A stretch of 64,000 nt of DNA from Promicromonospora soli (GTDB taxonomy: Bacteria > Actinomycetota > Actinomycetes > Actinomycetales > Cellulomonadaceae). The notes below the pieces were generated by a model. It did not search any database. It had not been told where the DNA came from and saw only the letters and a program-made list of their open reading frames with translations. Each line of letters begins with the position of its first letter. Positions within the stretch are counted from its first letter, which is position 1. Positions 55,583-62,660 of the stretch are shown in pieces. The stretch spans positions 408,807 to 472,806 of the forward strand of contig NZ_BNAS01000002.1 in NCBI RefSeq assembly GCF_014653785.1, in the 5' to 3' direction. The position numbers and the translations under genes are program-made.

Positions 55583-56935
55583 GTGGAACCCTGGCTCGCC
55601 GCACACCTGCCCGTGCTCGACCTCGCGCTCGACGCCGTCCGGGCGGCCCAGCGCGCGGCCACGAGGGCCGGCCTCCGGCTGACGACCACGGATCCCGCCC
55701 GGCTCGATCCGGCCCGGATCGCTACCGCCTTCGCCTCGGACCGCGTCCTCGAGCTCGACGGACAGCCGGTGGACGGGTTCGCCCCGCTCTCCGGTTTCTT
55801 TCCTGCCGCCGACGGCTGGGTCCGCACGCACGCCAACTACCCGCACCACCGGTCGCGGCTGACGGCTCTCGTCGGCCTGCCCGACGACGTCGGCCGGCCC
55901 GCCTTCGCCCACCGCCTCACCGGCTTCCCGGCCCAGGAGCTCGAGGACCGGGCGGCCGACGCCGGCGCGATCGTGGCGCGCGTCCGGACCGAGCGGGAGT
56001 GGCGGGAGTCGGGACCGGGGCGCGCCGCGGCGTCGGGCCCGGTGGTGCGGACGCGGCTGCGGCCCGGCCCTTTGACAGGCACAGGACGGCGCCTTGCGGC
56101 GGGCTCAGGGCGGCGCGGCGGGGCCGACCCTCGCTCCTTGGCTGATCCGGGACCCGGCGGGACGGCCCTGGCCGGCGTCCGGGTGCTCGACCTGACGCGC
56201 GTCATCGCGGGTCCGGTCGCCACCCGGACGCTGGCGCTCCTCGGCGCGGACGTGCTGCGGGTGGACCCGCCGGACCCCGCGGAGATCGAGTGGCAGCACC
56301 TCGACACGGGGCAGGGCAAGCGCAGCGCCGTCCTGGACCTCAGGGATGCCCGCGACCGCCGCATCGCCCAGGACCTGCTGGACGCCGCGGACGTGCTCGT
56401 GACGGGCTACCGGCCCGGCGCGGTCGAGGCGCTCGGGCTCCGGGTCCCGCCCGGCGTCGTGACCGGACGGGTGTCCGCCTGGGGCGACGCGGGGCCGTGG
56501 GCCGACCGGCGGGGGTTCGACTCGATAGTGCAGGCAGCGAGCGGCATAGCGCTGCTGGAGGGCCGCGACGGGACGCCAGGGGCGCTACCCGCCCAGGCGC
56601 TCGACCACGCCTCGGGATACCTGCTCGCCGCGGGGATCGTCGATGCGCTGACACTCCGGGACGGCCGACCCCAGGACGGCGCGGCCGGCAGCGTCCCGGG
56701 CGACGGGCTCGGCCGCGACGTCTCGGTGTCGCTCGCGCGCACCGCTACGTGGCTGCTGGACCTGCCGGGACGGGACCCGCTGCACCCGGCCGCCGCGCCG
56801 GCGTCGGGCAGCCAGACCGTGACGCACGAGCGAGTGACCACGGCGCGTCCTGCGCTGCCCGGGTACGAGGACTACCCGCACCCGGCGCACCGGTGGGGCA
56901 AGGACGACCCGACGTGGCGCCCAGCGCCGAACTAG
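55583..56935 (+). CDS. CoA-transferase family III protein with an extra N-terminal domain
   Basis: This 450-aa protein's C-terminal two-thirds is CaiB/BaiF-like: GVRVLDLTRVIAGPVATRTLALLGADVLRVDPP (about residue 198), TGQGKRSAVLDLRD and a candidate catalytic Asp in ALPAQALDHASGYLLAAG (about residue 345). The first 190 residues look like a degenerate second transferase half (FAPLSGFFPAADGWVRTHANYPHHR), as seen in some long members. Its acid substrate is unknown and no CoA-ester enzyme lies next to it. GTG 55583, directly after GGAGAG, is my start; an earlier GTG at 55505 is possible. Confidence 0.8.
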   Translation: MEPWLAAHLPVLDLALDAVRAAQRAATRAGLRLTTTDPARLDPARIATAFASDRVLELDGQPVDGFAPLSGFFPAADGWVRTHANYPHHRSRLTALVGLPDDVGRPAFAHRLTGFPAQELEDRAADAGAIVARVRTEREWRESGPGRAAASGPVVRTRLRPGPLTGTGRRLAAGSGRRGGADPRSLADPGPGGTALAGVRVLDLTRVIAGPVATRTLALLGADVLRVDPPDPAEIEWQHLDTGQGKRSAVLDLRDARDRRIAQDLLDAADVLVTGYRPGAVEALGLRVPPGVVTGRVSAWGDAGPWADRRGFDSIVQAASGIALLEGRDGTPGALPAQALDHASGYLLAAGIVDALTLRDGRPQDGAAGSVPGDGLGRDVSVSLARTATWLLDLPGRDPLHPAAAPASGSQTVTHERVTTARPALPGYEDYPHPAHRWGKDDPTWRPAPN

Positions 56936-57004
56936 CTTGGTTGTGGGCGCGATCGTTGCGCCTACCTGCCCGGTTTAGGCGCAACGATCGCGCCCACAAC
57001 CAGG
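56936..57004. repeat. Family B palindrome between CoA-transferase and LAXTG protein genes
   Basis: Arms 56936-56964 and 56976-57004 (29 bp, one mismatch) with an 11-base loop share the GTTGTGGGCGCGATCGTTGCGCCTA motif with 46736-46812. It begins directly after the TAG stop of the CoA-transferase and ends 4 bases before the converging gene's stop, filling the whole gap. Terminator for both genes is likely. Confidence 0.93.
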
Positions 57005-57008
57005 TGGG

Positions 57009-57923
57009 TCAGGCGCGGATGTGGCTGCGGCGAGCGACCAGGAGCGAGCCCGCACCGCCGATGACCAGGGCGCCGGCCGCCGCCGTGAGGGCCGCAGCCT
57101 CGGCGCCGGTCGTAGCGAGCCGGACCGGGGCGTCGAGCGTGGCCTCGGCGAGCGCGGACGCCTCCTTCTCGATGGCCTCGACGCTGGCGCCCTCGTTCGG
57201 GACGAAGGCGGTGAGCTCGGCGCCGAGGGTGTCCGGCGTCGTCGACGGTCCCTGCCACTGCTGCCCGGGCGCCTGGACGGCCAGCGGCGGCTCCGACGCG
57301 GCGATCTGCACGGGGGCGGCCAGCACCACGGGGGCGGCCAGCACCACCGGTGCGGGAGCCTCCTCCGGGGCTGCGGGGGTGGGCGCCTCGGCGGGCGCGG
57401 CCGGCCGTGCGGCAGCCGTGGCGACCTCGGGCTCAGGCTCAGGCTCGGGCTCGGGCTTCGGCTTGGGTGCCGGCGCCTCGGCTTCCTTCACGTTCTCCCG
57501 GACGGCCTCGCGCTCCTGCTCGCGGTCGCCCCCGTCCCACTCGCCGTTGCTGCTCTGGGCCTCGGCGCCGCCCTGCACCTCGGTGCGGTCGCAGTCACCC
57601 TGCTCGGCCTCGTACTGCGGCACGTCGTAGCTGGGCTCCGCGTTACCCGTGGGCTCGTACGAGCGCGGGGCCCCGTAGGAGTGGCGACCGGCCTCGTACC
57701 CGCGACCGCCGTCGGCCCCGTGGCCACCGTCGTAGGCGCGAGCGCCGTCGTGCCCACCGGCGTAGTCGACGGAGTGCCCGCCGTGCCCGCCTTGGCCGTG
57801 TCCTTCGTTCGCCATCGCCGGGCTGGCGACGGCGGTCGCCGCGGTGGCGAGCGCGATCGTCGCCACGACGCGGGAGGCCGCGGACTTAGCGGCGGACGTG
57901 GGCTTGATGGCGGCGTGCTTCAT
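57009..57923 (-). CDS. Sortase-anchored (LAXTG) surface protein
   Basis: This 304-aa exported protein has a signal peptide MKHAAIKPTSAAKSAASRVV... cleaved near SPAMANE (about residue 38). A Gly/His-rich segment (residues 40-75: GHGQGGHGGH) precedes a charged and PKPEPEPEPEPE stretch (about 150). The C-terminal sorting signal is LATTG, followed by a hydrophobic stretch and the tail ARRSHIRA. LAXTG is the class E sortase signal used by actinobacteria, so the product should be linked to peptidoglycan. GGAG lies 8 bases before the ATG. The signal peptide closely matches that of the next secreted gene. The histidines might bind metal. Confidence 0.88.
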   Translation of the reverse strand: MKHAAIKPTSAAKSAASRVVATIALATAATAVASPAMANEGHGQGGHGGHSVDYAGGHDGARAYDGGHGADGGRGYEAGRHSYGAPRSYEPTGNAEPSYDVPQYEAEQGDCDRTEVQGGAEAQSSNGEWDGGDREQEREAVRENVKEAEAPAPKPKPEPEPEPEPEVATAAARPAAPAEAPTPAAPEEAPAPVVLAAPVVLAAPVQIAASEPPLAVQAPGQQWQGPSTTPDTLGAELTAFVPNEGASVEAIEKEASALAEATLDAPVRLATTGAEAAALTAAAGALVIGGAGSLLVARRSHIRA

Positions 57924-58033
57924 AGGAGCTGCTCCAGCTGGTCGGCTACAACGGCCCGGAACCCGGGATGGCACGACGCTACCTGATCGGGAATAGAGGG
58001 AAAAAGTGGTGGACCGGAAAAAGCCGGACTGCC

Positions 58034-58055
58034 TATAACGATTCGGTAACAACGG
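58034..58055 (-). promoter_or_regulatory. Shared upstream motif, copy 1
   Basis: TATAACGATTCGGTAACAACGG (plus-strand reading) lies about 111 bp upstream of the LAXTG gene start and matches 17 of 22 bases at 59817-59838, upstream of the related secreted gene. It probably binds a common regulator. GTTAC-type repeats recall MtrA-like sites, but that assignment is a guess. Confidence 0.5.
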
Positions 58056-58097
58056 CCATGTGAATGGAACCTTCTCAAAGCGCCGGAAAACGCAAAC

Positions 58098-58126
58098 AGG
58101 GTGGAGCGCCAATGGCGCTCCACCCT
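58098..58126 (-). terminator. Terminator of the repetitive secreted protein gene
   Basis: A perfect 14-bp stem AGGGTGGAGCGCCA with a 1-base loop lies 46 bp beyond the stop of the 517-aa protein gene (minus strand). It is followed on that strand by CTGTTTGCGTTTT, giving the closest thing to a classic intrinsic terminator in the window. Confidence 0.8.
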
Positions 58127-58172
58127 GCTACGTCAAGACCGAAGAGGCTGGGGTCCTCCCGGGGTTCTCAGA

Positions 58173-59726
58173 TCAGGAGAGGCCTCCCAGCAGTCCGCCC
58201 ACGGCACCGCCGGTGAGGCCGTCCACCGTGCCGGTCACGGTGCCGACGGTGTCCGTCACGGCACCGCCGGCAACGCCGTCGACCGTCTTCACGACGGGCT
58301 TGGCGACGCCGTCCACGACGACGTCCTTCACGACGGGCTTGGCGACGCCGTCCACGACGACGTCCTCGACGAGCGGCTTCGCGACGCCGTCCACGACGGT
58401 GTCCTTCACCGGGTTCACCACGTTGCCGACCACGCCGTCCTTGACGACACCGCCGACGACGCCGTCGAGCACGACGCCCTCCACGACCGGCTTGGCGACG
58501 CCGACGGCGCCCGGCACGACGTCGCCGGTCACGGTGCCGACGGCACCCGGGACGACCGAACCGGTCACGCCGCCCACGGTCGAGGTGACGCCCGGAACGA
58601 CGCTCCCCTGCACCGAGCCGACGGCACCCGGGACGATGTCCGTGGCGACGGGCTTGACGACGCCGTCCACGGCGACATCGCCCACGACGGTCTCGAACGC
58701 ACCGGCGGCCGGGGTGGTGAACTGGGCCACGACACCCGGAACGCTCTGGACCACGCCAGGAACGTTCGACACGACGCTGTTCACAACGCCGGCCACGCCA
58801 CCGAGCACGCCCGGCAGGTTCGCGGCCAGGCCTGCGACCGGAGCGGTCGCGGCGCCCACGACGTTCGGCACGTTGCGGATCACGCCGGCCACGGTGGTCG
58901 GCGCGGACTCGACGGTGCCGATCGCGGCGCCGGTGGCACCGTTCACGACGTCGCCCGAGGTCACGCCGCTGACAACGCCGTTGGCGGTGCCCACGACGCC
59001 ACCGGCAACGCCGGTAGCCGTGCCCACGGCGCCGGTCGCGGTGCCCGTAGCGGTGCCCACGACGCCGGTCGCGGTGCCCACGACGTTGCCGCCGAGCACG
59101 TTGGCCAGCGCCGAGTGAGCGGTGCCGGTCACGCCGGCAACCGTTGAGCCATCGGTCACGCCACCCACGACGCCGGTCGCGGTGCCGACAGCGCCGCCGG
59201 CAACGCCGGTAGCGGTGCCGACAACACCGGTCGCGGTGCCGACGACGTTGCCGCCGAGCACGTTGTTGAGCGCCGAGTGCGCGGTGCCGGTCAGGCCGCC
59301 TGCGACGGAGCCGTTGACGACGCCGTTGACAGTGCTGTTGACGGAGCCGTGGACAGCACCGTTGGCCACACCGAAGGCCGCGCCCGCGGCGCCCTGGACG
59401 GCACCGGACACGTACTGCGCCGGCTCGTAGTTCGGCGCGAGGGCCGTGGTGGGGGCGATGGAGGCGGGCAGCTCGCTCTTCACCACGTCGGTCGCGGGGA
59501 GCGACTTGGTGAGCTCGCTGAGGTCGATCGACGTCGACGAGAGGGCGGGGAGGCCCGACTTGAGGCCCTCGGCGGTGGTGCCGAGGTCGCCCAGGGAGTC
59601 CAGCGGCGAGGCCTCAGCAGCCATGGCCGGTGCGGCCATGCTCGTGGCCGCGGTCGCGATGGCGACGGTCGCGATGGTGCGCGCGCCCGCCGATGCGGTC
59701 TTCTTCTTGGGTGCTGCGTGCTTCAA
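58173..59726 (-). CDS. Secreted Gly/Val/Thr-rich repeat protein
   Basis: This exported protein of about 517 aa has a signal peptide KHAAPKKKTASAG... ending near AMAAE (about residue 36), then about 60 ordinary residues and over 400 residues of repeats. These include two 54-aa units starting GTAHSAL (162-bp DNA period, 59108 and 59270), many VGTATGV copies, and three 13-aa GVAKPVVKDVVVD units (39 bp). No sorting signal, membrane anchor or catalytic motif is seen; it could form fibres or a matrix. Start TTG 59726 is chosen by analogy: GGAGCACC-TTG-AAGCACGCA parallels GGAGCAGCTCCT-ATG-AAGCACGCC of the LAXTG gene. An upstream ATG at 59741 is the alternative. Confidence 0.75.
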   Translation of the reverse strand: MKHAAPKKKTASAGARTIATVAIATAATSMAAPAMAAEASPLDSLGDLGTTAEGLKSGLPALSSTSIDLSELTKSLPATDVVKSELPASIAPTTALAPNYEPAQYVSGAVQGAAGAAFGVANGAVHGSVNSTVNGVVNGSVAGGLTGTAHSALNNVLGGNVVGTATGVVGTATGVAGGAVGTATGVVGGVTDGSTVAGVTGTAHSALANVLGGNVVGTATGVVGTATGTATGAVGTATGVAGGVVGTANGVVSGVTSGDVVNGATGAAIGTVESAPTTVAGVIRNVPNVVGAATAPVAGLAANLPGVLGGVAGVVNSVVSNVPGVVQSVPGVVAQFTTPAAGAFETVVGDVAVDGVVKPVATDIVPGAVGSVQGSVVPGVTSTVGGVTGSVVPGAVGTVTGDVVPGAVGVAKPVVEGVVLDGVVGGVVKDGVVGNVVNPVKDTVVDGVAKPLVEDVVVDGVAKPVVKDVVVDGVAKPVVKTVDGVAGGAVTDTVGTVTGTVDGLTGGAVGGLLGGLS

Positions 59727-59816
59727 AAGGTGCTCCAGCATCTCGTTGCGCAAATGCGCGTTCGGTCCTTGAGCCACCGAACTTAGTCTTCACCCCCGGG
59801 TGAATAAAATCACCCA

Positions 59817-59838
59817 TGTTACGATTTGGTAACGATGG
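59817..59838 (-). promoter_or_regulatory. Shared upstream motif, copy 2
   Basis: TGTTACGATTTGGTAACGATGG lies about 91 bp upstream of the repeat-protein start, with an internal GTTAC/GTAAC dyad. See copy 1 at 58034. A CACCC...GGGTG small dyad lies between it and the gene (59791-59803). Confidence 0.5.
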
Positions 59839-59898
59839 GCAAATTGGACACGTGAAATCGGTCCGTCCGGCTTGTTCCGGCGGCTTTGTGCTGGGGAA

Positions 59899-61377
59899 TT
59901 ATCGGCGTGCCGAGGGATCGGCGTCTCGCTGGGCGGACGCCTCCATCGTCAGGGCCTCGGCGCCCTGGACCAGCGCGGCCTCCGCGGCCCGCGCCCGCGC
60001 GGTGGCCTTCTCCCGGACGGCGACGATCTTGTCGTGCAGCTCGGCGTGCACCCGCTTGCGCACGTTGCGGGCGATGACGTCGAGGTCGGCCTCGTCCGGG
60101 GCGTGCACGCCGCGCAGGGCCAGCTCGTCGGTGAGCCGGCTCACGGCGTCGTCGATCTCCGCCACCACCCGGACCTCCGCCTCGTCCAGCAGGGCGATCA
60201 CCGCGGCGTCGGCCTCCCGGCCCAGGCGCGTCTCCTCGAAGCGGCGGGCGGCGGCGTCCACGATCTGCTGCGCCTGCGCGACGACGTCGTGCGCCACGGC
60301 CGGCGCGTGCGCCTTCAGCGTGCCGAGGTCGAAGAGCAGCACGCCCTCGACGTCGGCGACCCGCGGGTCGACGTCGCGGTGCAGGGCGAGGTCGAGGATC
60401 ACGAGCGGTCGGGGCTCCGGCTCGTCGCCCGCCCGGTCCGCGGCGCGCTCCCGTGCCCGCACCAGTGCGGCGGCGTCCAGCACGTGGCCCAGGCTGGCCT
60501 CGGGGGCGCTCTCGCTCACCAGGCCCGGGAGCGTCGTCGCGTAGCCGTGGCCCCCGGTCTCGCGCTCGTCCTGGGGCTCGGCGGGAGCCTCGGCCTGCGC
60601 GGCGAGGAGGCGGCCGCGGGCGCCGCTGCAGCTGACCACGAGGTCGGCGTCGGCCAGCGCGTCGACGAGCGAGGCAACGGGCTGCACGCCGTGCGACTCG
60701 GCGAAGGCTTCGGCGCGGCCGGACTGCGAGTAGACGCGGATGTCCTGGCAGCCGCGGGCTCGGAGAGCCGCGACGGACGCGCCCGCGTACGAGCCCGTGC
60801 CGATGAGTACGGCGCTCGCGCCGTCCCACGGCGGCAGCTCGCCCTCGGCGAGGTCCAGCGCGAGCGCGACGACGGATCGGCCGGCGGCGCCGAGCTCCGT
60901 GTCGGTGCCGACGCGCTTGGAGGTGCGCGACGCCGTCTGGAAGAGCAGCTCGAGCGTCTTGGACGTGGTCTCCTGTTCGCGCGCCTCCGCGAGCGAGCGC
61001 TTCACCTGGCCGGCGATCTCCCGCTCGCCCACGACCATCGCGTCCAGGCCGGACGCCACGGCGAACAGGTGCTCGGTGACCTCCGGGCCGGTGCGGACCG
61101 TGAAGCTGCGGGCGGCGACGTCGCCGGTCACGCCGGACGCGTTGGCCACGAGCTCGGCCACGTGCCGCGTCGCGTGCCGGACGCTGTCGCCGCTCAGGGG
61201 CGCGTCCACGTCCAGGTAGAGCTCGAAGCGGTTGCACGTCGAGATCACCACGGCGCCCGCGACGGGGCCGCACGTACCCACGACGACGCGACCCACTGAC
61301 GACGAACCCGTGGACAGGCGTTCCAGCGCGTCGAGATCGAGCTCGCGGTGGCTGGCGGTGAGGGAGAGGAGAACCAC
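59899..61377 (-). CDS. hemA: Glutamyl-tRNA reductase
   Basis: This 492-aa enzyme reduces glutamyl-tRNA to glutamate-1-semialdehyde, the committed step of C5 heme synthesis. The catalytic Cys lies in VISTCNRFELY (about residue 48), with the substrate motif MVVGEREIAGQVK (about residue 114) and the NADPH-binding domain with VLIGTGSYAGASV (about 190). The C-terminal dimerisation helices extend to about 470. A 40-residue polar insertion (APAEPQDERETGGHG, about residue 262) lengthens the NADPH domain. GTG start preceded by GGGG. It diverges from hemE, 49 bp away, so heme genes are expressed from a shared promoter region. Confidence 0.96.
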   Translation of the reverse strand: MVLLSLTASHRELDLDALERLSTGSSSVGRVVVGTCGPVAGAVVISTCNRFELYLDVDAPLSGDSVRHATRHVAELVANASGVTGDVAARSFTVRTGPEVTEHLFAVASGLDAMVVGEREIAGQVKRSLAEAREQETTSKTLELLFQTASRTSKRVGTDTELGAAGRSVVALALDLAEGELPPWDGASAVLIGTGSYAGASVAALRARGCQDIRVYSQSGRAEAFAESHGVQPVASLVDALADADLVVSCSGARGRLLAAQAEAPAEPQDERETGGHGYATTLPGLVSESAPEASLGHVLDAAALVRARERAADRAGDEPEPRPLVILDLALHRDVDPRVADVEGVLLFDLGTLKAHAPAVAHDVVAQAQQIVDAAARRFEETRLGREADAAVIALLDEAEVRVVAEIDDAVSRLTDELALRGVHAPDEADLDVIARNVRKRVHAELHDKIVAVREKATARARAAEAALVQGAEALTMEASAQRDADPSARR

Positions 61378-61426
61378 AGTGCCCCAACTTTATGCACCCC
61401 GGCCCGGCAGGGCAGAATCGGGAAGC

Positions 61427-62512
61427 GTGAAGTCCACCACGATCGCCCCCGCTCATCCGCTCGCCGACGGGCGGACCTCTGCCGCGCCCCTGGTGCAGGC
61501 TCTCCGGGGTGAACGTCCTAGCCGCACGCCCATCTGGTTCATGCGCCAGGCCGGCCGCTCCCTGCCGGAGTACCGCAAGGTACGGGCCGGTACCGGCATG
61601 CTCGAGTCCTGCCTCCGGCCCGAGCTCGCGTCGGAGATCACGCTCCAGCCCGTCCGCCGGCACGGGGTCGACGCCGCGGTCTTCTTCTCCGACATCGTGG
61701 TGCCGCTCAAGCTCGCCGGGGTCGGCGTGGACATCAAGTCCGGGGTGGGCCCGGTGATGGACCAGCCGTACCGCACGGCCGACGACGTCGCGCGGCTCGT
61801 GTCCCGCGGCCTGGACGACGCGGCCCTGGAGCCGATCCGGGAGGCAGTCGCGCTGACCGTGGCCGAGCTGGGCTCGACGCCGCTCGTCGGCTTCGGCGGT
61901 GCGCCGTTCACACTGGCCGCGTACCTCGTGGAGGGCCGGCCGTCGCGCGACCACCTGGCCGCGCGCACCCTGATGCACGCCGACCCCGCCACGTGGGACG
62001 CGCTCGTGGCGTGGACCGCCGACCTCACCGGCGCGTTCCTCCGGGCGCAGGTCGAGGCGGGGGCCAGCGCGGTGCAGCTGTTCGACTCGTGGGCAGGGTC
62101 GCTCTCGCTCGCGGACTACACCTCGCGGGTCGCCGCGTCGTCCACCCGGGCGCTGGCGCACATCGCGGACACCGGGGTGCCCGGCATCCACTTCGGCACC
62201 GGCACCGGGCACCTGCTGCCCGCCATGCGTTCGGTCCTGGTCTCCGCGGGGATCGCGGACCACGCGGTGGGCATCGACTACCGGACGCCGCTCGACGAGG
62301 CGGCCGACCTGCTCCCCGGCGTTCCCCTGCAGGGGAACATCGACCCGGCGCTGCTCGCCGCCCCCTGGGACGTGCTGGAGGCGCACGTACGGGACGTCGT
62401 CTCCCGCGGGCTCAAGGCGCCCGGACACGTGGTCAACCTCGGCCATGGCGTGCCGCCGGAGACGGACCCGACGGTGCTGACCCGCGTGGTCGAGCTGGTG
62501 CACTCGTTGTGA
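61427..62512 (+). CDS. hemE: Uroporphyrinogen III decarboxylase
   Basis: This 361-aa enzyme decarboxylates the four acetate arms of uroporphyrinogen III to give coproporphyrinogen III. Conserved signatures: PIWFMRQAGRSLPEYRKVRAGTGMLE (about residue 35, with the essential Arg), FFSDIVVPLKLAGVGVDI (catalytic Asp, about residue 85) and GFGGAPFTLAAYLVEGRPSRD (about 150). GTG 61427 follows GGGAAG closely. hemY follows 148 bp later, with a palindrome in the gap. Confidence 0.97.
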   Translation: MKSTTIAPAHPLADGRTSAAPLVQALRGERPSRTPIWFMRQAGRSLPEYRKVRAGTGMLESCLRPELASEITLQPVRRHGVDAAVFFSDIVVPLKLAGVGVDIKSGVGPVMDQPYRTADDVARLVSRGLDDAALEPIREAVALTVAELGSTPLVGFGGAPFTLAAYLVEGRPSRDHLAARTLMHADPATWDALVAWTADLTGAFLRAQVEAGASAVQLFDSWAGSLSLADYTSRVAASSTRALAHIADTGVPGIHFGTGTGHLLPAMRSVLVSAGIADHAVGIDYRTPLDEAADLLPGVPLQGNIDPALLAAPWDVLEAHVRDVVSRGLKAPGHVVNLGHGVPPETDPTVLTRVVELVHSL

Positions 62513-62554
62513 GCTGCTGGGCGGCCGGGCCGGCGGCGGCCGGGCCAGCGGTCT

Positions 62555-62611
62555 TTGACCATGCACTTGCTGCCATAACCGGGCCTCGGCCGGCAGCAAG
62601 TGCATGGTCAA
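62555..62611. repeat. Family C palindrome between hemE and hemY
   Basis: Perfect 20-bp arms TTGACCATGCACTTGCTGCC (62555-62574) and its complement (62592-62611) with a 17-base loop. The same arm type occurs inside coding sequence at 16361-16420. Here it sits between co-directional genes 50 bp before hemY and might attenuate or terminate hemE transcription. Confidence 0.93.
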
Positions 62612-62660
62612 CGAGAGCGGCTCTCGCGGGCCTCGGTCTCCGACGCGCGATCTGGCCGAG

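Noticed and set aside
57924-58172. c-di-AMP (ydaO) riboswitch upstream of the secreted genes
   Set aside because: Cell-wall genes in actinobacteria often carry one, but I could not find the conserved riboswitch core in either upstream region.
58173-59726. Regularly spaced repeats considered as a CRISPR array
   Set aside because: Repeats are in-frame coding units with no unique spacers and periods of 39 and 162 bp; no cas genes are nearby.
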